A stretch of 62,640 nt of DNA from Acidobacteriota bacterium. Lineage in GTDB: Bacteria; Acidobacteriota; Terriglobia; Terriglobales; Acidobacteriaceae. A model generated the notes under the pieces. That model was not told the origin of the DNA and did no database searches. It saw only the letters and a list, made by a program, of their open reading frames with translations. This document shows positions 43,566 to 55,649 of this stretch, in pieces. Position 1 is the stretch's first letter, and every line of letters starts with the position of its first letter. The translations under genes and the position numbers were made by a program. Location of the stretch: positions 1 through 62,640 of the forward strand of contig QIAU01000193.1 of assembly GCA_003225055.1 (NCBI GenBank). The letters are read 5' to 3'.

Positions 43566-44036
43566 ATGGACGAGACGCTCAGACAATTAGGCGGATTACT
43601 GCTCGGGTCCATCCCCACCGTCATCGTCATGGTGCTGGTGTATGGCACCTATACCTTTCTCGTCCATAGGCCCTTGGTTCGAGTTCTCGGCCAGCGCCGC
43701 AGCAAAACCGAAGGCGCCATGGAGAAAGCCCGTGCCGACATTGCTGCCGCCGAGGCCCGCACTGCCGAATACGAACAGCACGTACGCGAAGCCCGGCTCG
43801 CCATTTTCAAGGCCCAGGAAAGCCGGCGTCAGCAGGCTTTGCAGGCGCGTTCTGCCGCGGTTGCCGAAGCTCGCTCCCGCGCCCACCAGCAGGTCGAAGC
43901 AGCTCGTGCCGCGATAGGAAAAGACAAACAGCTTGCACAAGCAGGCCTGCAGCAGGAAGCCGGGGCTCTCGCGATTGAGATTATTCGGGCCGTGCTGGAG
44001 CCCGCAATCGCCGGATCGCGCGCAGGTGGCCGATGA
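43566..44036 (+). CDS. atpF: ATP synthase F0 subunit b'
   Basis: A 156-residue stator subunit: one N-terminal membrane span (about residues 12-35, SIPTVIVMVLVYGTYTFL) with HRPLVRVLGQRRSKTEGAM, followed by a long, Ala/Glu/Arg-rich coiled coil. It pairs with the second b-type subunit encoded next to form a heterodimeric peripheral stalk, as in cyanobacteria and other groups with b/b'. It opens the operon under the TTGACA promoter and overlaps the next gene by four bases (ATGA). Confidence 0.88.
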   Translation: MDETLRQLGGLLLGSIPTVIVMVLVYGTYTFLVHRPLVRVLGQRRSKTEGAMEKARADIAAAEARTAEYEQHVREARLAIFKAQESRRQQALQARSAAVAEARSRAHQQVEAARAAIGKDKQLAQAGLQQEAGALAIEIIRAVLEPAIAGSRAGGR

Positions 44037-44830
44037 TCAGGCTTTCTGGTGTTCGCCCGGCGTTTCTCGCGCTGACGTTGACATTGTTGTTCCCGGTTGC
44101 TTTTGTGGGGATGGGCGCCCTACCCGTCCGGGCGGAGCGACGCTTCGCAGCCGACCAGCAACCCCATTCTGCCCCGCAGGAACCGAGCCCTGGCCAGGCC
44201 AGCGGCCGCGGGTCAGAATCGGCGAGACGATCTCCTGAGGCTGCGGGCAAAGAGAAGAATCAAACCGAGCAATTCAAGAGATCTTCCTCGGTGATGTTGC
44301 TGGCCCGTCTTACCGGTCTCAGCCCGGAGCATGCCTACTGGCTGGCCGTACTGATTAATTTCGGGGTCATCGCCGCCGCCGTCATCTGGCTCTCCCGTTC
44401 TCGCTTGCCGGGCGTATTCCGCAACCGCACCATTTCCATCCAGAAGGCAATGGCGGAGGCGCAAAAGGCCAGCCAGGAAGCCAAGCAGCGGTTGGCCGAG
44501 ATTGAGGCTCGACTGTCCAAGCTGGACGTGGAAATCGGAGAGATGCGAGCCGCTGCCGAGAAAGACGCCGCCGCGGAAGAAGCCCGCATTAAAGTTGCTT
44601 CCGAAGAAGATGCGCGCAAGATCATCGAATCGGCGGAACAGGAGATCGCCACTGCCGCCAAAGTGGCACGTCGCGAGCTGAAAGCTTACGCCGCCGACCT
44701 GGCGGTTGCGCTGGCGCAAAGGCAGATCCGCGTAGACCCGGACACCGATCAGGCGCTGGTACGAACCTTCGCTGGCCAACTGAGCAGCACGAGTTCCAAT
44801 GGCGGGCCGCGAAAGGACAGGGGGGAATAA
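44033..44830 (+). CDS. atpF: ATP synthase F0 subunit b with N-terminal signal-like extension
   Basis: A 265-residue protein, about 100 residues longer than usual. Residues 1-33 look like a signal peptide (FLALTLTLLFPVAFVGMGAL ... VRAE), followed by a Pro/Ser/Gly-rich, polar linker (about 35-85), then the canonical b-subunit span (LSPEHAYWLAVLINFGVIAA) and a long coiled coil (about 130-255). If the extension is processed, the linker would lie in the periplasm. The start overlaps the b' stop and the next gene begins at once after its own stop, which supports the long form. Confidence 0.85.
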   Translation: MIRLSGVRPAFLALTLTLLFPVAFVGMGALPVRAERRFAADQQPHSAPQEPSPGQASGRGSESARRSPEAAGKEKNQTEQFKRSSSVMLLARLTGLSPEHAYWLAVLINFGVIAAAVIWLSRSRLPGVFRNRTISIQKAMAEAQKASQEAKQRLAEIEARLSKLDVEIGEMRAAAEKDAAAEEARIKVASEEDARKIIESAEQEIATAAKVARRELKAYAADLAVALAQRQIRVDPDTDQALVRTFAGQLSSTSSNGGPRKDRGE

Positions 44831-45370
44831 ATGTCAGCCCTCACCAGTCGCTACGCCCGGGCGTTCGTGGATGTTGTACTGGGCGAGCGCTTGGACGTCA
44901 ACAAAACGGTCGAGGAGCTTCACGCGATGGCCGCAACCGCTCAGAGCAGCCTGGAACTGCGTCGTGTCTGGGAGAGCCCCGCCATTTCAGCCGAGCAGAA
45001 ACGCGCCTTGCTGGACGCAATCGTCAAGCGAGAAGGAACCTCTCGCCCAGTCCGGAATTTCATTGCCGTCCTGATCGACCATCGCCGCATCAACTTGCTG
45101 GATCAAGTCATCAAAGATTTCGAGCAGGAACTGAATCAGCGCCTGGGTTTCACCGAGGCGGACATTACCAGCGCCCGCGATTTAAGTGATTCGGAACGCC
45201 GGGCGATCGAGAGTCAGATAAAAAGTTTGACCGGAAAGAAAGTGCGCGCCCGCTATGCGCGTGACACTTCGATTCTAGGTGGTGCAATCGTAAAGCTCGG
45301 CAGCACGATTTACGACGGTTCGATCAAAGGACAACTCGAGAGAATTCGAGCGCAGTTGAGCAGCACTTAG
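44831..45370 (+). CDS. atpH: ATP synthase F1 subunit delta
   Basis: The 179-residue subunit that ties the F1 head to the peripheral stalk. It starts LTSRYARAFVDVVLGERLDV, has the helical N domain (about 1-105, with RPVRNFIAVLIDHRRINLL) and the C-terminal GKKVRARYARDTSILGGAIV with KLGSTIYDGSIKGQLERIR. The start directly follows the upstream stop codon. Expression is thus coupled with the b subunits. Confidence 0.93.
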   Translation: MSALTSRYARAFVDVVLGERLDVNKTVEELHAMAATAQSSLELRRVWESPAISAEQKRALLDAIVKREGTSRPVRNFIAVLIDHRRINLLDQVIKDFEQELNQRLGFTEADITSARDLSDSERRAIESQIKSLTGKKVRARYARDTSILGGAIVKLGSTIYDGSIKGQLERIRAQLSST

Positions 45371-45476
45371 CAATTAGCACTTGGCATTTAGCTATTCGAG
45401 GTCCCGACTGAATTCGGGATTGCTGTCGAGGGGCGAAATGTAATTGCCAAGGGCTGATTGCGGTTCTTGAAACTAG

Positions 45477-47039
<1,563 letters not shown>

Positions 47040-47192
47040 GAGGAATACGGGAAGGGAATCGAACTGGTTTCACAATCGATAGGGCTGAGGGCACGGCTTG
47101 AAGCCCGCTGAAGAGTCTGGTTTGGGGTGTTGCTTTGGCTCTGCAATAAGCACTTTGTTTTCTGCTCCCGATCGGCAAACGACTTCTAAATC

Positions 47193-48251
47193 ATGGCCAA
47201 CATTCTCGACATTCGGCGCCGTATCCGCAGCGTGACCAACACGCGGCAGATTACCAAGGCCATGAAGGTGGTTTCGGCGGCCAAGTTGCGGCGCGCCCAG
47301 GATCGGGCTCTGGCTGCGCGCCCCTACGCCGAGATGCTGACCAACGTGCTCAAGTCGCTGGTCTCGCGCGCCGAGATTCTTGACCCGGAAACCGGTGAGC
47401 CGCGCCACCCCTTGGTGGCTCAACGGGAGGAACGACGGGTCCTGCTGATCATTGTTACCGGCGACAAGGGGCTGGCGGGCGCCTTCAATACCAACATCCT
47501 GAAGGCCGCTATGCACTTTCTGGAATCAAAGGCCGGCCAAAACGTCGAGATTGAGGCCATCGGCCGCAAGGGCCGGGATTTTATGCGGCGCCGTTTTCCG
47601 AAAGCCCAGGCCAGAGTACGCACCGGAGAGCGGGAAGCCAGTTCGGCTTCCTCTGTGACGATCGTCGGCGAGCAAGTTGGAGTTTTGAACAAGCTGGATT
47701 ATTCCGTGGCCGCAGAAATTGCCGAACGCGTCATCGAGCGTTATAGAAATGGCGACATCGATTCCGTATATCTCCTGTTCAACGAGTTCAAGTCGGTAAT
47801 GGTGCAGCGGCTGGTGGTTGAGCAGATATTGCCGGTCGAGCACATCGGCTGGACCGTGGTCAGCCAAGCCGCGGAAATGACCAAAGAGGAGAAGGCCAAA
47901 GCGCGGAAGGCCGCGGTAGCGGCCGGAGTCGGCCTGCGTGCGGCAGACACCAGCCAGATTGATGCGGAAGCCGCCAAGTTTGCCACTGCCAAGGTGGACT
48001 ACATCTATGAGCAGTCCCCGACGGAACTCTTCAACAGCCTGCTGCCCAAGTATGTAGGCGTACAGATTTTTCGCGCGCTGCTGGAGTCGATTGCCGCCGA
48101 ACACGCGGCCCGCATGACCGCCATGGACGCAGCCACCAACAACGCCAGCGAGATGATCGACTCGCTGACCCTGGCCATGAACCGCGCCCGGCAGGCCAAG
48201 ATCACGAAGGAGATCATAGAAATCGTCGGCGGCGCAGCCGCCGCCGTGTAG
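47193..48251 (+). CDS. atpG: ATP synthase F1 subunit gamma, with insertion
   Basis: The 352-residue rotor shaft. N-terminal (ILDIRRRIRSVTNTRQITKA, then MKVVSAAKLRRAQD) and C-terminal (AAEHAARMTAMDAATNNASE, then MIDSLTLAMNRARQAKITKE) helices are canonical. Gamma usually has about 290-300 residues; the extra length lies around residues 225-275 (AEMTKEEKAKARKAAVAAG and following), a charged, Ala-rich insertion in the Rossmann-like domain before YIYEQSPTELFNSLLPKYV. Such insertions may affect rotation control, but no evidence is available. Confidence 0.95.
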   Translation: MANILDIRRRIRSVTNTRQITKAMKVVSAAKLRRAQDRALAARPYAEMLTNVLKSLVSRAEILDPETGEPRHPLVAQREERRVLLIIVTGDKGLAGAFNTNILKAAMHFLESKAGQNVEIEAIGRKGRDFMRRRFPKAQARVRTGEREASSASSVTIVGEQVGVLNKLDYSVAAEIAERVIERYRNGDIDSVYLLFNEFKSVMVQRLVVEQILPVEHIGWTVVSQAAEMTKEEKAKARKAAVAAGVGLRAADTSQIDAEAAKFATAKVDYIYEQSPTELFNSLLPKYVGVQIFRALLESIAAEHAARMTAMDAATNNASEMIDSLTLAMNRARQAKITKEIIEIVGGAAAAV

Positions 48252-48331
48252 AGCTCTTAGCCGTTAGCTAAAGGCTAAAAGCTAAGAGCCAAAAGCCAAT
48301 TGACAAGGGAGAACTAACAACTGGGAACTGA

Positions 48332-49789
<1,458 letters not shown>

Positions 49790-49849
49790 GAAAGGCTCAC
49801 GGCTTTAGGCTCTGGGCGTTAGGCAAAACCCGAGAACCTGGAGCCTTCT

Positions 49850-50257
49850 ATGGCGGACACGTTCCAAGTCGAAATCGTCACTCCCGAGAAACTCGTAGTC
49901 CGCGACGTCGCCGAGGAGATCGAAATCCCCGCCAAGAACGGCTACATCGGAGTACTCCCCGGTCACGCGCCGCTGATCACCGAACTGGCCGTAGGTGAAA
50001 TCACCTATCGCAACCACGGCTATGCGCACCATATTGCGCTTGCGTGGGGTTTCGCCGAAGTTCTGCCCGACAAAGTGACGATCTTGGCCGAAAACGCCGA
50101 GCGTGCCGGCGAGATCGACGTGAAGCGCGCTCAGGAAGCCAAAGAACGCGCCGAGCAGCGCCTGAAGAGCGGCAACACGGAGACCGACTACGAACGCGCC
50201 CAGAACGCCCTCGAACGCGCCGAAACCCGCCTGCGAGTCGCCAGCAAGGGATCGTAA
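49850..50257 (+). CDS. atpC: ATP synthase F1 subunit epsilon
   Basis: The 135-residue central-stalk subunit that inhibits ATP hydrolysis. The N-terminal beta-sandwich (TFQVEIVTPEKLVVRDVAEE, NGYIGVLPGHAPLITELAVG) and the C-terminal helical hairpin (ENAERAGEIDVKRAQEAKER and following) are both present. It ends the operon. The a and c subunit genes (atpB, atpE) are not in the window and must be elsewhere, so the ATP synthase locus is split. Confidence 0.93.
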   Translation: MADTFQVEIVTPEKLVVRDVAEEIEIPAKNGYIGVLPGHAPLITELAVGEITYRNHGYAHHIALAWGFAEVLPDKVTILAENAERAGEIDVKRAQEAKERAEQRLKSGNTETDYERAQNALERAETRLRVASKGS

Positions 50258-50432
50258 AGAAGTATCAGGGTACGCCTTCCGTATGCGGGTGAGAACCAAC
50301 TTCCGCGCTGGACGGTGGCACAGGAATGCCCAGAAACAAGCCCGCAGGGGTGCCGGAAAAATAGTCCCGCGCTTGGGCGCTGGGAAAATGGGTAAGTTCA
50401 GTTGGAGCGGTGTGTTGGAACAGTCCCGTACG

Positions 50433-50456
50433 AAGCCGCCGGATTCGCGGCGGCTT
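50433..50456. terminator. GC-rich hairpin between convergent genes
   Basis: AAGCCGCCG and CGGCGGCTT form a 9-bp stem with a 6-base loop, located between the ends of atpC and the Gly/Tyr-repeat protein gene. A short T-rich stretch (TTGGTTGTG) follows on the plus strand. It may terminate the ATP synthase transcript, possibly both directions. Confidence 0.4.
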
Positions 50457-50481
50457 GGTTGTGCCGGCCCGAGTGAGCTGA

Positions 50482-51120
50482 CTAGTAACCCGAGTACCCT
50501 CGGTTGTATTTCGCCTCGTATCCTGCGCGATAACCATTCGTGTACTGCGCCTTGTACGCGTTCTTGTCCCCGTAATCGCTGCGATACCCGTGGTCCTTAT
50601 CGTCATAAGGTCCGCGCGGGTTCGGATTGAACCGCTTTCCGCGCTCCCTATCCTGGCGAGCGACCGTCGAGCCGTCCTGGTAGCCGGTGTTATAAGCTGG
50701 ACTGCCGTAACCGCCGCCATACCATCCGTAGTTGCCGCCCCGATAGCGGTCATCACCGTCGCCATCGCCGTCACCACGACGCCGGTTCATGCTCTGGTAG
50801 CCGCTTTCGAACCCGCTGCGATACCCTTCCTGATATCCTTGCCGGAACCAGTTTCGAGGTCCCATCCATGACTGGTAGCCGCGCGTAGCCTGCCGCCAGT
50901 CGGGAGTGCGATCGTCGAAAGGATCATTTTCGCGCCCTTCCTCGCGCCCTTTGCGTACGCCATCCCGGTAGCCGCTCTGATATCCATACTGCCGAGCCTG
51001 CGCCCCGCCACCGCGCGAATAGCCATCATCATCGTCGTAATCGCGCTGCGCCAATGCCAGCCCGCCGAACAGGAGCATCACCGCCGTTGCCAGCGCTGCC
51101 ATCCTCGTTGCTCGCGCCAT
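50482..51120 (-). CDS. secreted Gly/Tyr/Arg-rich repeat protein
   Basis: A 212-residue protein with a signal peptide (about 1-24, LLFGGLALAQR). The mature part consists of repeated GY-type units: GYQSGYRDGVRKGREEGREN, GYQEGYRSGFESGYQSMNRR, NTGYQDGSTVARQDRERG, NGYRAGYEAKYNRGY. They have a spacing of about 4-8 residues between Tyr and alternate Gly-Tyr with charged residues, like small proteins of the surface or matrix. It is rich in Asp/Gly in the centre. The start has GTAGGAGG upstream, and a strong hairpin lies in the 5' region. No family was recognised. Confidence 0.75.
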   Translation of the reverse strand: MARATRMAALATAVMLLFGGLALAQRDYDDDDGYSRGGGAQARQYGYQSGYRDGVRKGREEGRENDPFDDRTPDWRQATRGYQSWMGPRNWFRQGYQEGYRSGFESGYQSMNRRRGDGDGDGDDRYRGGNYGWYGGGYGSPAYNTGYQDGSTVARQDRERGKRFNPNPRGPYDDKDHGYRSDYGDKNAYKAQYTNGYRAGYEAKYNRGYSGY

Positions 51121-51133
51121 AAATGTCCTCCTA

Positions 51134-51170
51134 CCGGGCGCCTCCGATCCAACTTCGGAAGGCGGCCCGG
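51134..51170 (-). promoter_or_regulatory. 5'-leader hairpin of the Gly/Tyr-repeat gene
   Basis: CCGGGC/GCCCGG (51134-51139, 51165-51170), GCCT/AGGC and CCG/CGG make an interrupted 13-bp stem with a 9-base loop. It ends directly upstream of the Shine-Dalgarno sequence of the gene at 50482-51120 and could control its mRNA stability or translation. Confidence 0.5.
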
Positions 51171-51406
51171 TTGGCCTTTCGGGGCCGCCCTCCTGTTGTT
51201 ACCCGGTTATGCTAGGTCTGATGCGCGGGCAACGCGAGTTTGCTGCTCGCTGTTCACGAAAATCGAGAGTTCGTTTCACACAACGATCGTTAACCAATTG
51301 CGAAACTTTTTTCCCGGCGGTGGGTTGCGCGAGTCCTAGGATCACCGCAGTCTCTTTATGCTTTCTGCTAGACTTCTCCGTTTTCCTACGGTGAGGAGAG
51401 GCAATC

Positions 51407-52255
51407 ATGGATATTCGTCAAGTAGGCGTGCTGGGCGCGGGAACCATGGGCCATGGCATCGCCCACGTGTTTGCCCGCTCCGGCTACCAGGTAGTGCTTT
51501 GCGATATCGAACAGCGCTTTCTCGAACGCGCTCTTGAAGCCATCACGAAGAATCTTGATCGCGAGCTGGCCAAAAACAAAATCACTACCGACGACAAATC
51601 TGCCGCGCTGAGGCGAATCACTGCCGTGCTGGATCGCGGCAAGCTCGCAAATTGTGATTTCGCAATTGAAGCCGCGACCGAGAAGTTCGAAATCAAGGCC
51701 GAACTCTTCCGCGATCTTGACCGAATCTGCCGCCCGGAAATCATCCTGGCTTCCAACACATCTTCCCTCTCGATCACTAAGCTGGCTGCGTTGACCAAGC
51801 GCGCGGAAAAAGTGATTGGCATGCACTTCTTCAATCCGGTGCCGGTGATGAAACTGGTGGAAGTGATCCGCGGCCTCGCCACCTCGAAGGAGACCTTGCA
51901 GACCGTGTGCGATCTCGCGGCGAGGCTCGACAAGACCCCGGTTGAGGTGAACGACGCCCCCGGCTTCGTTTCCAATCGGGTTCTGATGCCCTTGCTGAAC
52001 GAAGCCATGTACGCGGTCATGGAAGGCGTGGCCGCGCCCGAAGCGGTAGACGAAGTCTTCAAACTAGGGATGGCGCATCCGATGGGCCCATTGACCCTGG
52101 CTGATTTCATTGGCCTCGACGTCTGCCTCGACATCATGCGCGTGCTGCACCAAGGCCTGGGCGATCCTAAGTACCGCCCTTGCCCACTGCTCATCAAGAT
52201 GGTGGATGCCGGCTGGCTGGGCCGCAAGAGCGGCCGAGGATTTTATAAATATTGA
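51407..52255 (+). CDS. hbd: 3-hydroxybutyryl-CoA dehydrogenase
   Basis: A 282-residue NAD(P)-dependent dehydrogenase of beta-oxidation or butanoate metabolism. It shows the Rossmann motif [20 protein letters not shown], the catalytic region [13 protein letters not shown] and [20 protein letters not shown] (catalytic His), then [20 protein letters not shown] and the C-terminal [20 protein letters not shown]. Length is typical. The start has GAGGAGAGG. Together with the etf cluster it indicates acyl-CoA oxidation capacity. It is monocistronic. Confidence 0.95.
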   Translation: MDIRQVGVLGAGTMGHGIAHVFARSGYQVVLCDIEQRFLERALEAITKNLDRELAKNKITTDDKSAALRRITAVLDRGKLANCDFAIEAATEKFEIKAELFRDLDRICRPEIILASNTSSLSITKLAALTKRAEKVIGMHFFNPVPVMKLVEVIRGLATSKETLQTVCDLAARLDKTPVEVNDAPGFVSNRVLMPLLNEAMYAVMEGVAAPEAVDEVFKLGMAHPMGPLTLADFIGLDVCLDIMRVLHQGLGDPKYRPCPLLIKMVDAGWLGRKSGRGFYKY

Positions 52256-52261
52256 ACTTTC

Positions 52262-52284
52262 GTCCCTCTGGAAGGTCGAGGGAC
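52262..52284 (+). other. hairpin after hbd
   Basis: GTCCCTC and GAGGGAC form a 7-bp stem with a 9-base loop seven bases after the hbd stop. There is no U-run, so it may be a weak terminator or a stability element. Confidence 0.35.
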
Positions 52285-52399
52285 AGGTCGGCCGCGGGGA
52301 AAACCGGGTGGGACAGCGTCCTAGATCATTGTCTCAGAATGGACACGACCCTAGCCCTGACTCATCCCTGACGCTCAAGAGCGACGACTCGAGGATGCC

Positions 52400-53242
52400 T
52401 CAGTGCTCGTTTATTCTCAAGATCATGTCAGTCCCTCTGCTCAGGCGAAGTCGGGTGTACTTTGCGTTCAAAACGGGTGTATTCGTTTTGCCAGACACCT
52501 CAGCAGACAGATACAGCTCCGGCAGTGCAACCACTCCCTCGTTTCCCGAAGTCAAGAATTTGGCTGCTCCCATTCTCTGCCCAGGATCTCCGCTCGCATC
52601 CATTAGGCTCATTCCATCTCGAAGCATGCCGCCGCCCATGGAAGCTGGGCTGGCCAAGGCTCGCATGGCCTCCGCCGTGCGGGCTTGCTGATCGATGGGC
52701 GATTCATTGGATTTAGTCGGCTGCGAACGGCCGATAAGCTGGAGCGCATGCGCCAGTGAACTCTTACTCCCATCGGTCAGCAAGACATGATCGACGGCGA
52801 TTTCGATATTAGCTTCCTGTCCATCTGGGGAACGCAGCGTTACCTGCCTGATGAGACCGACAATCGTCGCTCCGGCAGGGACGACTACTCGTCCGTCCTC
52901 CGACTTGAGTTCCTGAGAAGTCTTCGCGATCAGTTCGGCGCTGGGCTGATTCTTACGCGCGTCAACCGGCTCCACTAGTGAGACGTGTACCGGGGTTCGC
53001 GCCTTCAGCACATCAGCCAGGATCGCCCGTGTTCGAGCTTGCTGGTCCGAGATATCCTGGGGCTGAGATGAGGTAGGTGGTGGAGCAGATCCACGCGTAT
53101 CTAAGAGATTGGCGACACCGGGCTTGGTCTGAGATTCGTTTCCCCGCGCCTGGACCGAGTCCTGGGCCAGCGCAATGCCAGTCATCGGAATTCCGATGAG
53201 GACGCAGACAAGAATTCCCTTGAATCGAGACAGCTCCGTCAT
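52400..53242 (-). CDS. secreted hypothetical protein
   Basis: A 280-residue protein with a signal peptide (about residues 8-27, ILVCVLIGIPMTGIALAQ) and a largely polar mature part. A central block (LIAKTSQELKSEDGRVVVPA, then GATIVGLIRQV) resembles segments in TrbI/VirB10-like or uncharacterised acidobacterial secreted proteins, without clear relation. The start at 53242 follows AGG and gives the best signal peptide; ATG codons 33 and 57 bases upstream in the same frame are alternatives. The function is unknown. Confidence 0.6.
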   Translation of the reverse strand: MTELSRFKGILVCVLIGIPMTGIALAQDSVQARGNESQTKPGVANLLDTRGSAPPPTSSQPQDISDQQARTRAILADVLKARTPVHVSLVEPVDARKNQPSAELIAKTSQELKSEDGRVVVPAGATIVGLIRQVTLRSPDGQEANIEIAVDHVLLTDGSKSSLAHALQLIGRSQPTKSNESPIDQQARTAEAMRALASPASMGGGMLRDGMSLMDASGDPGQRMGAAKFLTSGNEGVVALPELYLSAEVSGKTNTPVLNAKYTRLRLSRGTDMILRINEH

Positions 53243-54019
53243 GAAACCTGACAGCACAACATTCATTTTGATGCTAAGCCGCCCAACTGCGTTTGCCATT
53301 GTTAGTTTTTTACTTTCACCCCGCGCAAAGGGTAATGGGCCAAAAGTGCCATGCGTTTACTCTTTGGGAGCGGCCATGTTTCAATTTCTTACGCCATGCC
53401 TTCTCGCTAGAAAGGGCACCTAAAGAGGCGCAAAAATGTAGGGGGAACAAAATAAATTACAGGTTTTGAACGAGAATTGGCTTATGCGCTGGCCGTACCG
53501 GCCACTGAATACAGGGTTATACGCAGTTTCCTACAGGAATAACCTGACGTAGGAGGGACAGACAGGCGCAGCTAGCTTAAGCTCTCCTGAAACGGATCTA
53601 GACTAGGTCGCTGCCTAGACCTAGACGTTTCCATATGCGTTGTGCCCGAAGGGCATGAAAAACCAAGCTAGTTCCGCCCGAGTCGCTGACCAGCATCGCG
53701 TTCCAGGCGCGAGATGGGCAGGAAATGTGTACGGGGAGGATGTGGGCGAGCATCGATCCTTGCTTGGCCGTACACGGGGCGCGGCACGAGGAGGGGCCCC
53801 ATGCCTCACCCCGGAAAGGTCTAAGGTCGCAGGCGTAAGGTCGCGGGTCCAGAACCTGACACACGGGTAGCGGAGACCTCCTACTATACTACCGTTGCCT
53901 TGGGAACCAGGTGCACTCTAGGGGAGCATCCAGAAACAGGGGTTTCGGCGAATTCTCGGGCCATAAGTCGTTTGTTTCCGTCGCACGAATTTCACAGATG
54001 GGCCTTTCTGGATGGGCCT
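53243..54019. other. long spacer with structured region, no supported gene
   Basis: The 777-base spacer shows no frame with a recognisable protein. It holds a long inverted repeat, GTGTACGG (53727-53734) with CCGTACAC (53768-53775), and an inner AGGAT/ATCCT, as well as a cluster of CTAGAC/CTAGG words near 53595-53625. These may be a small RNA or a decayed repeat. The upstream part contains probable promoters for the secreted protein gene. Confidence 0.4.
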
Positions 54020-55054
54020 TTAGGTGGACACAGCTGTCCGCTTGCGACGTTCCTTCACTGTAACAGGATCGAGGAAGCTCATCATGCCGCGCAGGCGGGC
54101 GCCCACCTGCTCGATCGGGTGTTCCTGCTCGCGCTCGCGGGTCGCTTCAAACCACTCGCGTCCCGATTCGTTCTCTTTGATCCAGTTGCGGGCGTAGGTT
54201 CCGTTCTGAATCTCCTTCAGCATCTGGCGCATGGTCTGACGCGTCTCGTCGGTGACGATGCGCGGACCACCAGTGTAATCCCCGTGCTCGGCCGTGTCGC
54301 TGACCGAGTAGCGCATGTAGTTGAGGCCACCGCGATACATCAGATCCACAATCAGCTTTAACTCGTGCAGGCACTCGAAGTAGGCGATTTCCGGTTGGTA
54401 GCCGGCCTCGACCAAGGTTTCGAACCCTGCTTTCACAAGCGCGCTTACCCCACCACACAGAACCGTCTGTTCCCCGAACAAGTCGGTCTCGGTCTCCTCG
54501 GCAAAGGTGGTTTCAATAACGCCGGCTCGGGTCGTGCCGAGAGCCTTGGCGTAGGACAGGGCCAACTGCCTGGCGGTTCCGCTGGCATCCTGGTGAATCG
54601 CGAGCAGCGCGGGAGTTCCGCCGCCTTCGAGAAATACCTCGCGCACGCGGTGGCCTGGAGCTTTGGGCGCAATCATCGAGACGTCAAGGTTCGAGGGAGG
54701 GGTGATGGTTTTGAAACGGATGTTAAACCCGTGGGCGAACATCAGCGTCTTGGCCGGCAAAAGGTGCGGCGCGATGTCGTACTTATAGACCGAAGGCTGC
54801 GCCGTGTCGGGCACCAGGATCATGATCAGGTCGGCCCAGGCGGCCGCATCGGAAATGGACAACACGGTCAAACCGGCTGCCTGCGCCTTCGCGCGCGATT
54901 CGCTGGCCGAGGGCAGGCCGACGCGCACATCGACTCCACTATCTTTCAGGTTAAGCGCGTGGGCGTGGCCCTGAGAACCGTAGCCGATGATGCCCACCTT
55001 CTTCGCGCGAATCAACGCCAGATCAGCAGAGTTATCGTGATACATCTTTGCCAT
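54020..55054 (-). CDS. ilvC: ketol-acid reductoisomerase (NADP+)
   Basis: A 344-residue class I enzyme that turns acetolactate into dihydroxyisovalerate in valine/isoleucine synthesis. It shows [20 protein letters not shown], the cofactor-binding [37 protein letters not shown], the metal-binding [17 protein letters not shown], and a C-terminal knotted domain ending near [20 protein letters not shown]. The ATG at 55054 follows AGGAAGG and gives the usual length. It ends the leuA-ilvB-ilvN-ilvC operon. Confidence 0.97.
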   Translation of the reverse strand: MAKMYHDNSADLALIRAKKVGIIGYGSQGHAHALNLKDSGVDVRVGLPSASESRAKAQAAGLTVLSISDAAAWADLIMILVPDTAQPSVYKYDIAPHLLPAKTLMFAHGFNIRFKTITPPSNLDVSMIAPKAPGHRVREVFLEGGGTPALLAIHQDASGTARQLALSYAKALGTTRAGVIETTFAEETETDLFGEQTVLCGGVSALVKAGFETLVEAGYQPEIAYFECLHELKLIVDLMYRGGLNYMRYSVSDTAEHGDYTGGPRIVTDETRQTMRQMLKEIQNGTYARNWIKENESGREWFEATREREQEHPIEQVGARLRGMMSFLDPVTVKERRKRTAVST

Positions 55055-55085
55055 AGCTGTACCTTCCTCAGGAAATCTGTTTTCG

Positions 55086-55643
55086 TTAAACCGAACAGGA
55101 AACATCTTCGTCGCCTGCCGCCGCGGCTTGCGCGAGGCCATTGACCGGCGCTAAGGGAACCGAGGACTTGCTGCCGCGGCGCATAGCCACAATGCCGGTG
55201 CGCACCATTTCCAATACGCCATAGGGACGAAGCACGTCGAGCAGGCCGTCAATCTTGTCTTCGGCGCCGGTGATTTCGATGGTCAGCGATTCCGGAGAGA
55301 CATCGACCACGCGCGCGCGGAAAACGCTGGCCAGTTCGAGCACGTGTGAGCGTGCTTCGTGCGTAGCCGCCACCTTGATCATGGCCAGGTCGCGCACGAT
55401 CGCGGCTTCCTGGGTGATGTTCTCCACCAGCAGCACGTTGACGAGCTTGTAAAGGTTAGCCTCGATGCGGCGGGCCTGGTCGTAGTCGGCGTCCACCGTA
55501 ATCGTCATGCGTGAGACTTCAGGCTTCTCCGTGCGTCCCACCGTCAGCGAATCAATATTGAAGGCGCGGCGGCGAAATAGAGAGGCCACACGGGTCAGCA
55601 CGCCCGGCTTGTTTTCGACGTATACAACGAATGTGTTCAGCAT
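55086..55643 (-). CDS. ilvN: acetolactate synthase small (regulatory) subunit
   Basis: A 185-residue ACT-domain protein that confers valine feedback inhibition on the large subunit. It starts [20 protein letters not shown] with [17 protein letters not shown], the valine-binding part, and a C-terminal domain ([20 protein letters not shown]). Length is normal. The gene lies six bases after ilvB and 31 bases before ilvC, on the same strand. Confidence 0.93.
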   Translation of the reverse strand: MLNTFVVYVENKPGVLTRVASLFRRRAFNIDSLTVGRTEKPEVSRMTITVDADYDQARRIEANLYKLVNVLLVENITQEAAIVRDLAMIKVAATHEARSHVLELASVFRARVVDVSPESLTIEITGAEDKIDGLLDVLRPYGVLEMVRTGIVAMRRGSKSSVPLAPVNGLAQAAAAGDEDVSCSV

Positions 55644-55649
55644 TATGTT

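Noticed and set aside
50433-50456. Considered a firm intrinsic terminator of the ATP synthase operon
   Set aside because: The stem is good, but the U-tract is poor on both strands, so it is listed only with low confidence.
53598-53864. 88-codon minus-strand open frame in the ilvC spacer
   Set aside because: Overlaps an inverted repeat, has erratic composition and no start support; more likely non-coding.
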